Source: Candidatus Bathyarchaeota archaeon | Lineage (GTDB): Archaea; Thermoproteota; Bathyarchaeia; Bathyarchaeales; Bathyarchaeaceae | Length of the DNA stretch: 40,485 nt | Assembly (NCBI GenBank): GCA_020352535.1 | Contig: CP070679.1 | Coordinates: 485,431-525,915 of the forward strand | Reading direction: 5' to 3' | Part shown: piece after piece, positions 17,382 through 25,515 of the stretch | Position numbering within the stretch: position 1 is the first letter of the stretch | Layout: every line of letters begins with the position of its first letter | Translations under genes and position numbers: made by a program | The notes under the pieces: model-generated | The model's database searches: none | What the model was told of the DNA's origin: nothing | What the model saw: only the letters and a program-made list of their open reading frames with translations

Positions 17382-18122
17382 CTAGTCTATAGAGCTCTTG
17401 ATGTTTAATCCCCAATCATAGGGCAGAAAACTGACCTTCATCTCTGAACGATTAGCCTTTAGAAAGCCTTTGCGATCCTTTTCTAGGTATTTCTCTACGA
17501 AGGATAATACGCCACCTGACTCGATTTCAAAATCCTTCTTAAACCAGTCAAAGATAGGCGACAAGCGTAGACTTCGGCTTCCCTCGTGGAGCTCCAAGCC
17601 CTTCGGACTTCTTACAAACATTCTTGCGGCTTCATCCAGCTCCATGTCAAGATGTTCTACGGTGTATAACTGTTTCCTCAAATTGGGACAACTCAGCGAT
17701 GCGCAGCACATCGCAAAGTGCACTCGAGGGTCAAGTGCACTTCGTAGTATCTTCTCGATTTGACCAAAACTGTATTTCTTCCCTCCAATCTCGTGCTTGG
17801 TCTTGTAAAAGAAACGTAGTCTCTGCAATCTACCTTGATTGCCTGTTCTCGCGTACTTGGGATTCTTCCGGAGTCTCTCGATGACGCTGGAGATGACCAA
17901 CATGTTATACGCGTTGATCCAAAATACTATCTTCTCGTTGACAGACTCTAGGCTCTTTCTATCAAATGCTACAAGCCAACCCGAAAACTCCTCTATCGTG
18001 TGACTCCTTTCTAGCAGGGAGTAGTCCACTCGTCCTTCATCGTTAATGGAGCTAGCTAGAGCCGCATTCAAACGACCGATCAACGGGGCTGCTTTACTCA
18101 ACGATCCTTCTCTCCGCAGCAA
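17382..18122 (-). CDS. DUF547 family protein
   Basis: A 246-residue protein of the DUF547 family, recognised by GRVDYSLLE, VFWINAYNMLVIS, KYSFGQIEKILR, the Cys-containing VHFAMCCASLSCPNLR, and the C-terminal RLSPIFDWFKKDFE. The family function is unknown; the CxxxSCP core suggests a papain-like or metal-related fold, but this is not established. The frame starts with TTG (18120-18122); minus-strand ATTTAAG about 20 nt upstream could be the TATA box of a leaderless message. Unlike many bacterial members it has no signal peptide. Confidence 0.8.
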   Translation of the reverse strand: MLRREGSLSKAAPLIGRLNAALASSINDEGRVDYSLLERSHTIEEFSGWLVAFDRKSLESVNEKIVFWINAYNMLVISSVIERLRKNPKYARTGNQGRLQRLRFFYKTKHEIGGKKYSFGQIEKILRSALDPRVHFAMCCASLSCPNLRKQLYTVEHLDMELDEAARMFVRSPKGLELHEGSRSLRLSPIFDWFKKDFEIESGGVLSFVEKYLEKDRKGFLKANRSEMKVSFLPYDWGLNIKSSID

Positions 18123-18575
18123 CAGAACGTTTTTTCGCTTAAATCTTTGGTGCTTCCGGAAAGAAGGCTGATGGATGGCTCTGATTCCTCAGACCACTCA
18201 CACATACTCTCGACTGTAAACCTGTCTGAAGCATTTGGTACTCTTTTAGCGGCGATGTCCAAGTGGCGCTGTTCAGGCTAATCGCAGTGATTAGTCCTAA
18301 TCCGGCGGTTCATGGATCGTCTCAGAAGCTTCAACCGTCTACGACTACGTTCGTCCACGACATCACCCGCCTACAAGGGTGACCACAGTTTCTACAAAAC
18401 GATTATGAAGAGAGAATATAGATTCAGAATATGCCTGAGGTCCCCTTTTTTCACACGACTGGATTAGTAGGTCAAACGAGAACGCAGATGCTATCTAGAC
18501 ATTCGTTTGATCTGGCTGCTGGTGTTTTCAGCTGGAGCCTTTATCGAGGATAAGGTTGGCATTGATTTCGGATGG
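18123..18575. other. gene-poor stretch with short inverted repeats
   Basis: No convincing gene is seen in this 453-nt gap between the DUF547 start and tRNA-Ala. It contains CTAATC (18278-18283), GATTAG (18289-18294) and a third CTAATC just after, giving two mutually exclusive short hairpins. A 36-codon frame starting ATGGATGGC near 18171 is open but lacks a ribosome site or family pattern. A short untranslated RNA is possible but not shown. Confidence 0.3.
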
Positions 18576-18650
18576 TGGACGGGCGGGGATTTGAACCCCG
18601 GACCTCGACGATGCCAACGTCGCGATCATTCCAAGCTGATCTACCCGCCC
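18576..18650 (-). tRNA. tRNA-Ala (anticodon GGC)
   Basis: A 75-nt cloverleaf folds cleanly: acceptor GGGCGGG/CCCGTCC, D stem GATC/GATC, anticodon stem CGACG/CGTCG with loop TTGGCAT, T stem CGGGG/CCCCG with TTCAAAT loop, discriminator A. The acceptor has the G3-U70 pair that defines alanine tRNA. There is no intron and CCA is not encoded. It reads Ala codon GCC (and GCU by wobble). Confidence 0.95.
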
Positions 18651-18675
18651 GGAAATCATACGTTGAAAGCTAAAA

Positions 18676-18683
18676 CTATTAAG
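18676..18683 (-). promoter_or_regulatory. TATA box for tRNA-Ala
   Basis: Minus-strand CTTAATAG lies 26-33 nt before the tRNA 5' end, in AT-rich sequence, as expected for an archaeal stable-RNA promoter. Confidence 0.5.
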
Positions 18684-18782
18684 CGTTATGTCATTTGGTA
18701 ACTCATGTTTTATCTCTTGGACATGGAGTTGATGCGGCTTCCAAAGGTTGCTGTACCTCTAGCTTATAGGATTCAGGTAAAA

Positions 18783-18819
18783 GCTTAAGTATCACGTTTG
18801 ATATCAAATGTGATATCAC
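18783..18819 (+). promoter_or_regulatory. promoter with stacked palindromic operators upstream of the PadR gene
   Basis: A TATA-like GCTTAAGTA (18783-18791) is followed by two perfect palindromes, TTTGATATCAAA (18797-18808) and GTGATATCAC (18810-18819), both centred on GATATC, 12.0 nt apart. The expected transcription start falls on or near them. Closely related half-sites (ATCAC, GGTGATGTGATG) flank both sides. The position directly before a PadR-type gene suggests autoregulation of the whole downstream transporter operon. Confidence 0.65.
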
Positions 18820-18829
18820 TGGTGATGTG

Positions 18830-19651
18830 ATGTTCCCAAGCCTTGCAGTGATTAAAGAACGATTGCTCGAGACCATAGGAAAATTTCGTCGAGAGAACGC
18901 GACCAATCCAGACAAGGCTATGAGCGCTGTTGAGTTGGGTCTTCCGTCTGAGTTTGAATGGTTGATGCAAGGACCGCTAAGGCAGCTAGGCGTCTTCGTT
19001 GAGGTTGATGGCAAATACTACCTCTCAGAGAAACGGGCGAAGGAGGTAGAAAAAAACTTCGATAAGATTGCTGAAGATTTCTTAGTTGATAGGGCATTAT
19101 CGCCTCCTCCACGCTTTCGATATTGGATGAGACATACAGCAAGTGTTCCAAAAGGATTCCTTAGATACCGTGTTTTTCAGCTGCTGAAAGAACAGCCTAG
19201 ATCAGGATCAGAGATAATGTCTGAGATTGAAAGGGAAACAGGGGGCCATTGGAAACCAAGTCCGGGATCTATCTATCCGCTTCTTGCGTGGCTCCAAGAC
19301 AATGGCTATACAGAAGAGGTTCCAGCAAAGGCAACAGGAATGAAATACTATCGACTAACTGAAAAAGGCTTAGGCTTCCTAAGGGAGCAATCCAGACTCC
19401 AAGAGAAGGTTCAGGAGAAGCTGGAATACTTCACACCGCCATTTTTCGGAGGACTTGGTTTTACTCCTAATCCTGAAAAACTCCGTAAGCTTCGTGAGCC
19501 TATCCGCCAATTTCTCAAAGCACTACTTGATTTACGAGTGGTGTTGGAGGAGAACTTGACGGATCAATCTCTAGGTGAAACCAGAGACTTGTTGAATAGC
19601 ACAACTAAAAGGATTGTTGCATTTAGAAAGAAACTCGAGAAGGGACGTTAG
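18830..19651 (+). CDS. PadR-family transcriptional regulator, two winged-helix segments
   Basis: A 273-residue DNA-binding protein. The C-terminal half (about 105-185) is a PadR winged helix: GFLRYRVFQLLKEQPRSGSE, PSPGSIYPLLAWLQDNGY and KYYRLTEKG. The N-terminal half (about 1-85) looks like a second winged helix, with KERLLETIGKFRR, AMSAVELGLPSEFEWLM and a VEVDGKYYLSEKR wing. An extended helical C-terminus (about 190-273) fits the PadR dimerisation helix. GTG (18827) or ATG (18830) may start; ATG is used, with GGTGAT just upstream. The gene ends directly against the ABC ATPase ATG (TAGATG). It probably represses its own operon and responds to a small-molecule or envelope signal. Confidence 0.88.
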   Translation: MFPSLAVIKERLLETIGKFRRENATNPDKAMSAVELGLPSEFEWLMQGPLRQLGVFVEVDGKYYLSEKRAKEVEKNFDKIAEDFLVDRALSPPPRFRYWMRHTASVPKGFLRYRVFQLLKEQPRSGSEIMSEIERETGGHWKPSPGSIYPLLAWLQDNGYTEEVPAKATGMKYYRLTEKGLGFLREQSRLQEKVQEKLEYFTPPFFGGLGFTPNPEKLRKLREPIRQFLKALLDLRVVLEENLTDQSLGETRDLLNSTTKRIVAFRKKLEKGR

Positions 19652-20362
19652 ATGGTAGACATAACAACAGAACTGAACGCTGTAATCGAGACTCAAGGCC
19701 TTAGGAAAATGTACCAGATGGGAGCAATCGATGTATCGGCGCTGAGCGGAGTAGACCTGAGAATCGAGAAAGGGGAATTCATGAGCATAATGGGACCATC
19801 AGGTAGTGGAAAGACAACCTTACTCAACATGATTGGCGCCTTGGACAAACCTAGCGGGGGAAAGGTCCTGATTAATGGAACTAACATTTCACAGCTCAAC
19901 GATAATGAGTTGGCGGAGCTTAGAAACAGAGAAATCGGTTTCGTCTTTCAATTCTTCAATCTCATGGCTCGGATGTCCGCGATTCAAAATGTAGAGATGC
20001 CAATGGCGTTTGCTGGCGTTTCTCAAGAGGAGCGTAGGAAACGGGCAATCCGGCTTCTGGAGGAGGTTGGCTTAGGAGATCGAGTGAACCATCGACCGAC
20101 AGAGCTAAGCGGCGGTGAACAGCAGAGAGTTGCCATTGCAAGGGCGTTGGCGAATGATCCGTCAGTGGCACTATGCGATGAGCCTACTGGAAATGTGGAC
20201 TCAGAGACAGGGAAAGAGATTATTGAGATTCTAAGAAGACTGAACAGGGAACAGCAACAGACCTTTGTGATAGTGACCCATGACCCGCTGGTCGCACGTT
20301 CCGTTGATCGCATTGCACATATGCAAGATGGTCTGATAGTGAAGGAGGAATTGGTCGGGTGA
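19652..20362 (+). CDS. ABC transporter ATP-binding protein, LolD/MacB type
   Basis: Cytoplasmic ATPase of 236 residues that would drive the FtsX-type permease two genes downstream. All motifs are intact: Walker A GPSGSGKTT at 48-56, Q-loop Gln100 in FVFQFFNLM, signature LSGGEQQ at 152-158, Walker B VALCDE ending in Glu177, and switch His210 in IVTHD. The sequence style (IEKGEFMSIMGPSGSGKTTLLN, described in part) is typical of lipoprotein-release and macrolide-exporter ATPases. The ATG follows the PadR stop with no gap. Confidence 0.95.
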   Translation: MVDITTELNAVIETQGLRKMYQMGAIDVSALSGVDLRIEKGEFMSIMGPSGSGKTTLLNMIGALDKPSGGKVLINGTNISQLNDNELAELRNREIGFVFQFFNLMARMSAIQNVEMPMAFAGVSQEERRKRAIRLLEEVGLGDRVNHRPTELSGGEQQRVAIARALANDPSVALCDEPTGNVDSETGKEIIEILRRLNREQQQTFVIVTHDPLVARSVDRIAHMQDGLIVKEELVG

Positions 20363-20368
20363 TTCACT

Positions 20369-21601
20369 ATGACTAGAAAGCAATTGACTTCTGCAGTCTT
20401 GGCAGTATGCCTTGTCATGTTAGCTACTGCAATGAATTTGCAGCCAGCTATAGGTTACCAGAACCCACTTTTGGAGGTTAAGGTCGTTGGAGGTTACCTG
20501 ACAGCTGGGGGTGAGAATGCACTAAGCATCTCTCTTGAAAATGCTGGTGAGTCGAATGCGTATGATGTTAAGGCGGCGTTGTCGGTTCCTTCTTCTGTCA
20601 CCGAGATATCGATTGTGAATGGGTCTCACGCAGTGTTTGAGCAGATTGTATATTATACGATGGATGCGATAGTGTGGATGCATCCGGTTTTGTATGTTGA
20701 GAGTGATTGTCCGCTTGGGGCGTACTCTTTGACGCTGGATTTAGAGTATACCGATACTTCGGACAATGTCTACAGCGACAGCGTGCAGATTGGCGTTGCA
20801 GTCGACGCAGTCATCCCGATTGAACGGACACGAATCGCAATACAGAATTTCACTGTCACTCCCACCGATATCTTTCCGGGAGATGAATTCACTATGGAGC
20901 TGGAGCTGAGAAACTGGGGACCAAGTGCCTACGATGTTCAAGTTCAACTGACAATTGATGCTCAAAGTCCATTCGTATCGCTTAACCCTACTCTCATCTT
21001 CGCTGGAGACCTTAAGCAGGACGAAACTGTAAAAGTCATCTACGATTTGGTCAGTAGTGGCGATGCAGCTGCTCAACTTCACCGCCTTTCATTCGTAATC
21101 TCCTACTATGATATGGATGACCAGCCAGCCAGCTTCAACGAAGACATCGCTATAATGGTGAGTAATATCATTGATTTTCGCCTACTCGACATCCAACCCT
21201 CAACCATCGAAGCCAGTCCAGGCGAGTCTGTTACCATCGAGGCTGACCTGCTGCTACTAGGAACAGAAACGGTCGACTTCGTGGAGGTGGAAATAGTCGA
21301 GGACCATTCCATTGCTCCGATTTCAACCGTTTCAGAGAGCTATGAGTACATCGGACGTATGGATCCAGATAGTCCTGTTCTATTCACAGTCCAATTCGTC
21401 GTTGCCTCTGACGCTGAGCTAGGAGACTACCCCATCCAATTACAGGTCAGCTGTTGGGACGGATACAATCAACCCCGCCAAGTAGTGATTACGCAGCCCA
21501 TCACCGTAGGTGAGACATCAAATCCGAATGGCGCGGCAAATCTAACGCTATGGGACATAATTTGGGCTTTTATTAGAATCCTGTTTGGAGTAACGCCATA
21601 G
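20369..21601 (+). CDS. secreted CARDB/COG1361-like extracellular protein
   Basis: A 410-residue protein with a signal peptide (hydrophobic about 7-22, then NLQPAIGY) and three successive immunoglobulin-like beta repeats of the S-layer/CARDB kind: LSISLENAGESNAYDVKAAL near 50, FTMELELRNWGPSAYDVQVQL near 175, and VTIEADLLLLGTETVDFVEV near 285. The C-terminus is a hydrophobic or amphipathic helix (LWDIIWAFIRILFG) that may anchor it to the membrane. It starts 6 nt after the ABC ATPase stop, with GGTGA about 7 nt before the ATG. Lying between ATPase and permease genes, it is a probable extracytoplasmic partner of the transporter. Confidence 0.85.
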   Translation: MTRKQLTSAVLAVCLVMLATAMNLQPAIGYQNPLLEVKVVGGYLTAGGENALSISLENAGESNAYDVKAALSVPSSVTEISIVNGSHAVFEQIVYYTMDAIVWMHPVLYVESDCPLGAYSLTLDLEYTDTSDNVYSDSVQIGVAVDAVIPIERTRIAIQNFTVTPTDIFPGDEFTMELELRNWGPSAYDVQVQLTIDAQSPFVSLNPTLIFAGDLKQDETVKVIYDLVSSGDAAAQLHRLSFVISYYDMDDQPASFNEDIAIMVSNIIDFRLLDIQPSTIEASPGESVTIEADLLLLGTETVDFVEVEIVEDHSIAPISTVSESYEYIGRMDPDSPVLFTVQFVVASDAELGDYPIQLQVSCWDGYNQPRQVVITQPITVGETSNPNGAANLTLWDIIWAFIRILFGVTP

Positions 21602-21611
21602 AGGACTGCTA

Positions 21612-22847
21612 ATGAAGCTTGACGACATCGTCTTCATGGCTGTGGACGGAATAAAGGAGCGTAAGTTCCGAGTATCTTTGAATGTTCTAGGAATTCTGAT
21701 CGGCATATCTGCCATAGTGGCCCTCCTTTCCATCACAACAGGGATGAGTGTATCAATCACTGAGCAGCTGGAGATTCTAGATCCCACTACAATAATAGTA
21801 ATTCCTGGAAGCTTCATGGGCATCGGTCAACAGGCCAATGAGGGTGGTGGACTAGGAGGTTCAGTTTCACTGACTTTGAGAGACATTGACAGAATAGAAC
21901 GAGTATCTGGCGTGGAAATGGTAACGCCTGTGATAAGCAAGACCGTTGAAATCCATGTTGGTAGCTACTCTGATTCTGTGACGGTCACTGGCATGATTCC
22001 CGAGGAATATACCCAAGCCTTCACCACGGTTGAGGTCACTGAGGGCAGGTTCCTACGAGGTAGTGACAGTATGTCGACCGTGCTAGGCGCGAGTGTTGCC
22101 CATCCTCAACACCTTGATGAGCCCATTGCCCGTATAGGAAGCCGGGTGACACTGACACTTGCTGATGAAGACGAGGAGGAGACTACTACATTCCGAGTAG
22201 CCGGTGTTCTGGAGGAGATTGGAGGCACTTTTTTCAGCTCTGCTGACACGCAGATATTCGCGACCTTCTCAACTGCGCAACGGATTTTTCACACTGGCAA
22301 CTCAATCGACCAGATCATAGTAAAAGCTCGTAGTGTTGAGTATGTAGAGAAGATCACCTCAGATATACAAGAAGAGCTCGGCGAGGACGTGATGGTGATG
22401 TCCTCCGATGTGATTACTGAGATGGTTGGTAGCGTGATGACGATGATGGAGGCAATACTTGGCGGAATTGCTGCAATATCTCTAGTGGTCGCTGGGATTT
22501 CTGTCATCAACACAATGACTATCTCTGTCATGGAGCGTACTCGTGAGATAGGCGTGATGAAGGCGTTGGGAGCGAAGAGTCGAGATGTGTTGACGATGTT
22601 TCTCACAGAATCCCTATTGACTGGATTGATTGGTGGAATAGTCGGAGTTGCTTTTGGAGCACTTCTTGGTCAAATAGCCTCCGCTGCTCTGTCCTTTTCC
22701 ATGGATATTCCTTTAACCTCGGTGCCATCATTAGAGGTTGCGGTAGCTGGAATAGTCTTCGCTATCATTACCGGTACATTATCGGGGCTTTACCCTTCTC
22801 GAAAGGCGTCGAAACTCGCTCCTGTAGAGGCTTTGAGATATGAATGA
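21612..22847 (+). CDS. ABC transporter permease, MacB/FtsX family
   Basis: A 411-residue permease with one N-terminal transmembrane helix (about 21-40), a large MacB-type periplasmic-core-like domain (about 45-260) and three C-terminal helices (about 280-305, 330-360, 370-390) forming the FtsX domain. Typical motifs are GISVINTMTISVMERTREIG, MKALGAKSRDV and the C-terminal LYPSRKASKLAPVEALR. The ATG follows the previous stop by 10 nt, with GAGGA upstream. Together with the ATPase it should be a mechanotransmission-type exporter working on the outer face of the membrane. Confidence 0.94.
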   Translation: MKLDDIVFMAVDGIKERKFRVSLNVLGILIGISAIVALLSITTGMSVSITEQLEILDPTTIIVIPGSFMGIGQQANEGGGLGGSVSLTLRDIDRIERVSGVEMVTPVISKTVEIHVGSYSDSVTVTGMIPEEYTQAFTTVEVTEGRFLRGSDSMSTVLGASVAHPQHLDEPIARIGSRVTLTLADEDEEETTTFRVAGVLEEIGGTFFSSADTQIFATFSTAQRIFHTGNSIDQIIVKARSVEYVEKITSDIQEELGEDVMVMSSDVITEMVGSVMTMMEAILGGIAAISLVVAGISVINTMTISVMERTREIGVMKALGAKSRDVLTMFLTESLLTGLIGGIVGVAFGALLGQIASAALSFSMDIPLTSVPSLEVAVAGIVFAIITGTLSGLYPSRKASKLAPVEALRYE

Positions 22848-23475
22848 GGATTTGGGTGGAAGAGCGATGTTCATGGAAGAACTCATCGGCTGCTTCACCT
22901 CGCCAAGACGCACGCTCAAATCGATACTTGAGAAGCCACGTCTCATAAAGGCGACCGGAATAATACTTGCAATTGCTCTTGTTGCAGCTGTAGCCAGCTT
23001 CAACTACATGAGCAAACTTCCTTCAGATTCTCTACCTCGACAGCTGCCCCTAGGATTGCTAGAAATCGGGAGTGGTTTCTCAGCTTTGATTGGGATTTTC
23101 GGAACATGGATAATCAGCTCTACGCTCACACATAGCTTCGCAAAGCTTCAACGGGGAAACGGCTCCTTCACCAATTTCCTGACGCTGGCTGGATACGCTT
23201 CTCTACCGCTTCTGATACAGCAATTGCTTCGCTTGATGGACTCCTATGTCATCAACCCAGAAGGAGTTCTACAATTTGCAGGTTTTCAGCTCTCAGCAGG
23301 CTCTATCGTCGACGTTGCCGCAAGCACATTCTCAATCTTCCGTATCTGGTCAATGATTCTTCTTACTATTGCTACACGCGAAAACTATGGAATATCAACG
23401 GCTAAGTCAGTGATTTGTGTTGCGTTGTCATTCATTCTTATAGTCTTTTTGTCAATGTTCCTTCCTTTAAGATGA
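22840..23475 (+). CDS. Yip1-like multi-pass membrane protein
   Basis: A 211-residue membrane protein with the Yip1-domain layout: an N-terminal LIGCFTSPRRTLKSILEKPR segment, then five hydrophobic stretches (about 35-55, 75-98, 115-130, 150-180, 188-208). It overlaps the permease gene by 8 nt, so it is the last gene of the transporter operon; an internal ATG ten codons in is an alternative start. Yip1-like proteins often accompany archaeal ABC exporters, but their job is not known. Confidence 0.8.
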   Translation: MNEDLGGRAMFMEELIGCFTSPRRTLKSILEKPRLIKATGIILAIALVAAVASFNYMSKLPSDSLPRQLPLGLLEIGSGFSALIGIFGTWIISSTLTHSFAKLQRGNGSFTNFLTLAGYASLPLLIQQLLRLMDSYVINPEGVLQFAGFQLSAGSIVDVAASTFSIFRIWSMILLTIATRENYGISTAKSVICVALSFILIVFLSMFLPLR

Positions 23476-23525
23476 GCCTTAGAACCATATTCCGATAGAA
23501 CCTAGGGAAAACAAGAATTTTATGA

Positions 23526-23592
23526 TGGTGCGGAGTTTGGAGGTGAAGAGTGAGAGGATAGTCACCTGCAAAGTAAGCTTAGGTCCGCACCA
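23526..23592. ncRNA. possible structured RNA or cruciform: nested inverted repeats
   Basis: TGGTGCGGA (23526-23534) pairs perfectly with TCCGCACCA (23584-23592), and inside it AGGTGA (23541-23546) pairs with TCACCT (23562-23567). The 67-nt element lies in the gap after the transporter operon; AT-rich sequence (gaattttatgatgg) precedes it on the plus strand. No known RNA family is recognised, and no open frame uses it. Strand and expression are not determined. Confidence 0.35.
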
Positions 23593-23729
23593 ATTCAATG
23601 GTTCGGTCAGGAATATAAAACACTGATGTAGGATTGTTCCATAGCAAAATCAGTCATTCCCCTTTTAAAATTCCATCTAAATACGTGTATTTGATGTACA
23701 TTCAAAAATTGGATGCACGAAGGGGAAAT

Positions 23730-23996
23730 ATGAAAGCAGAATTGAAGACCTTAGGGTGCGTAATCTCTCTGAACAAGAGCTTCTTCAAAACCCGGGATTT
23801 GACAAATATGCTGGGAATAAAACCTAAGGGTCGACACAAACTCTCGCATGTGCTAGAAGCTTTAGTCAACCAGAGATTGATAGAGATATACCACCGGAAC
23901 AGCCGTAATCTCTATCACATTCCAGTCTGGAAGAAACTGCTGGACGCATATTATGAATCGCTTTGGAACTATGTCTCCTATCATCCACAAACATGA
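23730..23996 (+). CDS. small winged-helix-like protein
   Basis: An 88-residue protein starting at the ATG at 23730, chosen because AAGGGGAAAT lies directly upstream; a frame 32 codons longer lacks such a site. The sequence SFFKTRDLTNMLGIKPKGRHKLSHVLEALVNQ (helix-turn-helix region about 18-50) followed by RLIEIYHRNSRNLYHIP (wing) reads as a winged-helix domain of the MarR/ArsR-like size. It stands alone between the transporter operon and an orphan membrane gene. A regulator role is inferred from the fold only. Confidence 0.6.
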   Translation: MKAELKTLGCVISLNKSFFKTRDLTNMLGIKPKGRHKLSHVLEALVNQRLIEIYHRNSRNLYHIPVWKKLLDAYYESLWNYVSYHPQT

Positions 23997-24097
23997 TATA
24001 ACCTATAGAACTCACTGCTTACTGATGCTAGATCTCTAGACACATGAGCTATGACTTGTAGCAGCCAAGACCTACCCAAAAGCTGCTTTGCAGTCCA

Positions 24098-24106
24098 CTT
24101 AATAAG
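24098..24106 (+). promoter_or_regulatory. TATA box for the 24131 gene
   Basis: CTTAATAAG lies 25-33 nt before the ATG at 24131, matching other TATA boxes in this window, and no Shine-Dalgarno of proper spacing is present. The message is probably leaderless. Confidence 0.5.
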
Positions 24107-24130
24107 GAACAAATCCCTTATTCCTGCAGG

Positions 24131-24694
24131 ATGCTCACGTCTACCTCCAATCCAACCAAGAGCTTCATGATTTTTGGATTCGCTATGTTAATAGCCGGTG
24201 TAGTTATCATGTCGGTTCTTTGGCTGTTTCCTCCGACGGAGATTGTATATCTGATCGAAGTTGATGAGACTACGAGAACCTCCTACTTCTCTGACTCGAT
24301 TGACACATCGACTGAAGTCTCGTTGAGCAAGTTTCTCTTTGATTTTGATATTAGCACAACTGGTAACAGCACTTTATATGTACGCCGGATTGAAGCGCGT
24401 GGTGTACGAATCGAATTATTCCACGCTAACGCGCAGACTGCTTTCAGCGAACAGGTTCCAGTCACAGTCGGACATAGATTTGAAATCGAAATTGAGAATG
24501 ATGACAAGGGCTACTATAATCCATTGCAGGGATGGATCGACCCAATTCAAATCAACATCACCGGCAGCTTTGCCCTGCGGAGGAAGCCGTTATATTCTGA
24601 TGTACTCATGTCCTTCGGTGCGATTGTGCTTGCATGCGGACTATTAACATACATGCGTACGGAATACAAAGCACGTGCGCGGGTTGAGAAGTGA
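24131..24694 (+). CDS. two-helix membrane protein with extracytoplasmic beta domain
   Basis: Unidentified 187-residue protein: a hydrophobic helix at about 13-33, an extracellular beta-rich region of about 115 residues (FLFDFDISTTGNSTLYVRRI and VTVGHRFEIEIEND blocks), and a second helix at about 158-176 followed by a basic end. The layout suggests both ends in the cytoplasm with one outside domain. Its stop overlaps the GTG start of the next gene (GTGA), so the two are coupled and may form one complex. Confidence 0.7.
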   Translation: MLTSTSNPTKSFMIFGFAMLIAGVVIMSVLWLFPPTEIVYLIEVDETTRTSYFSDSIDTSTEVSLSKFLFDFDISTTGNSTLYVRRIEARGVRIELFHANAQTAFSEQVPVTVGHRFEIEIENDDKGYYNPLQGWIDPIQINITGSFALRRKPLYSDVLMSFGAIVLACGLLTYMRTEYKARARVEK

Positions 24695-25515
24695 ACCTTA
24701 AGCCAGCCCTAAACATGCACCTGCTGCTCTTCTTGGTGCTGTCTGGGGCACTCTGGACATCTTGTCCACTTGCTTGGAGCGTTAACGAAGAACGCGAAGT
24801 TGGCGTAAAGGTTGGAGATTGGGGCCTCTACGGTAATATAACCGTCACCTGGAGCTCCAACGATCCTGGAATGGAACCTGATGAAAGCCTCATCCTAAGC
24901 AACAACACTGCATGGTTTAGACACGACGTCACTGTTGTCACTGGTCCGGCCGTCTTCTTCAGAAACACCACTCATCTCAAGGATGGTACGGAAATATCAA
25001 ACACAGCATGGGTTGACATTGAGAGCGGAACTGGCAATGGAACACTAATGTTCATTTCAGCGTGGCTGAATGACGGGGTTCTCCTCTATGAGCAAACCAT
25101 CGAGCCAGTGTACATCAATAGAACCTTAACTGGTACCTACGCTGGCGCAGAGCGCTTGGTGAACCACCTGAGCTTGAGGTCTAGTTACACGGTCGATGCG
25201 ACTGAGCCTCAAAACATACTGATATCCCTCGACTATTATTGGGACCAAGCTACAGGCATTCTGGTGGAACGCGAAGGCTCCTTCATTAATCAGACGGGGA
25301 GCTACCTGACCTCTTGGCACAAATCAGATATGCTGGTTGAAACGAATCTTTGGGAGTCAGGAGGAGCTCCACCTCCAACCATTAATGGCGGAAGCCTTAT
25401 TCCGTGGCTGCTGGGCGGGGCTATTATCGTCCTTCTCGGCGTCTCAATTATTGTATATAGACGGCGCGGGACTGAAAAACGTGCCAAGAGGCGGCGTCCC
25501 ACTCGGCGACGTTAG
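24691..25515 (+). CDS. secreted, C-terminally membrane-anchored protein
   Basis: A 274-residue protein with a signal peptide (about 7-29, ending near LAWS), an extracellular domain with many N-x-S/T sites (LSNNTAWF, RNTTHL, NGTLMF, NRTLTG, NQTGSY), a stalk GGAPPPTINGG, a transmembrane helix at about 238-258 and a very basic tail KRAKRRRPTRRR. It starts with GTG overlapping the previous stop. This is a type I surface protein, probably glycosylated; the core pattern VGDWGLYGNITVTW is common in archaeal surface proteins of unknown role. Confidence 0.75.
   Translation: MNLKPALNMHLLLFLVLSGALWTSCPLAWSVNEEREVGVKVGDWGLYGNITVTWSSNDPGMEPDESLILSNNTAWFRHDVTVVTGPAVFFRNTTHLKDGTEISNTAWVDIESGTGNGTLMFISAWLNDGVLLYEQTIEPVYINRTLTGTYAGAERLVNHLSLRSSYTVDATEPQNILISLDYYWDQATGILVEREGSFINQTGSYLTSWHKSDMLVETNLWESGGAPPPTINGGSLIPWLLGGAIIVLLGVSIIVYRRRGTEKRAKRRRPTRRR

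Noticed and set aside
18171-18281. 36-codon plus-strand frame starting ATGGATGGC
   Set aside because: No ribosome site at proper distance, no conserved-looking motif, and length well within chance.
18327-18400. C/D-box sRNA-like strings (GTGATGT, CTGA) on the minus strand
   Set aside because: Boxes are imperfect and the C'/D' pair is not recognisable, so chance occurrence is likely.
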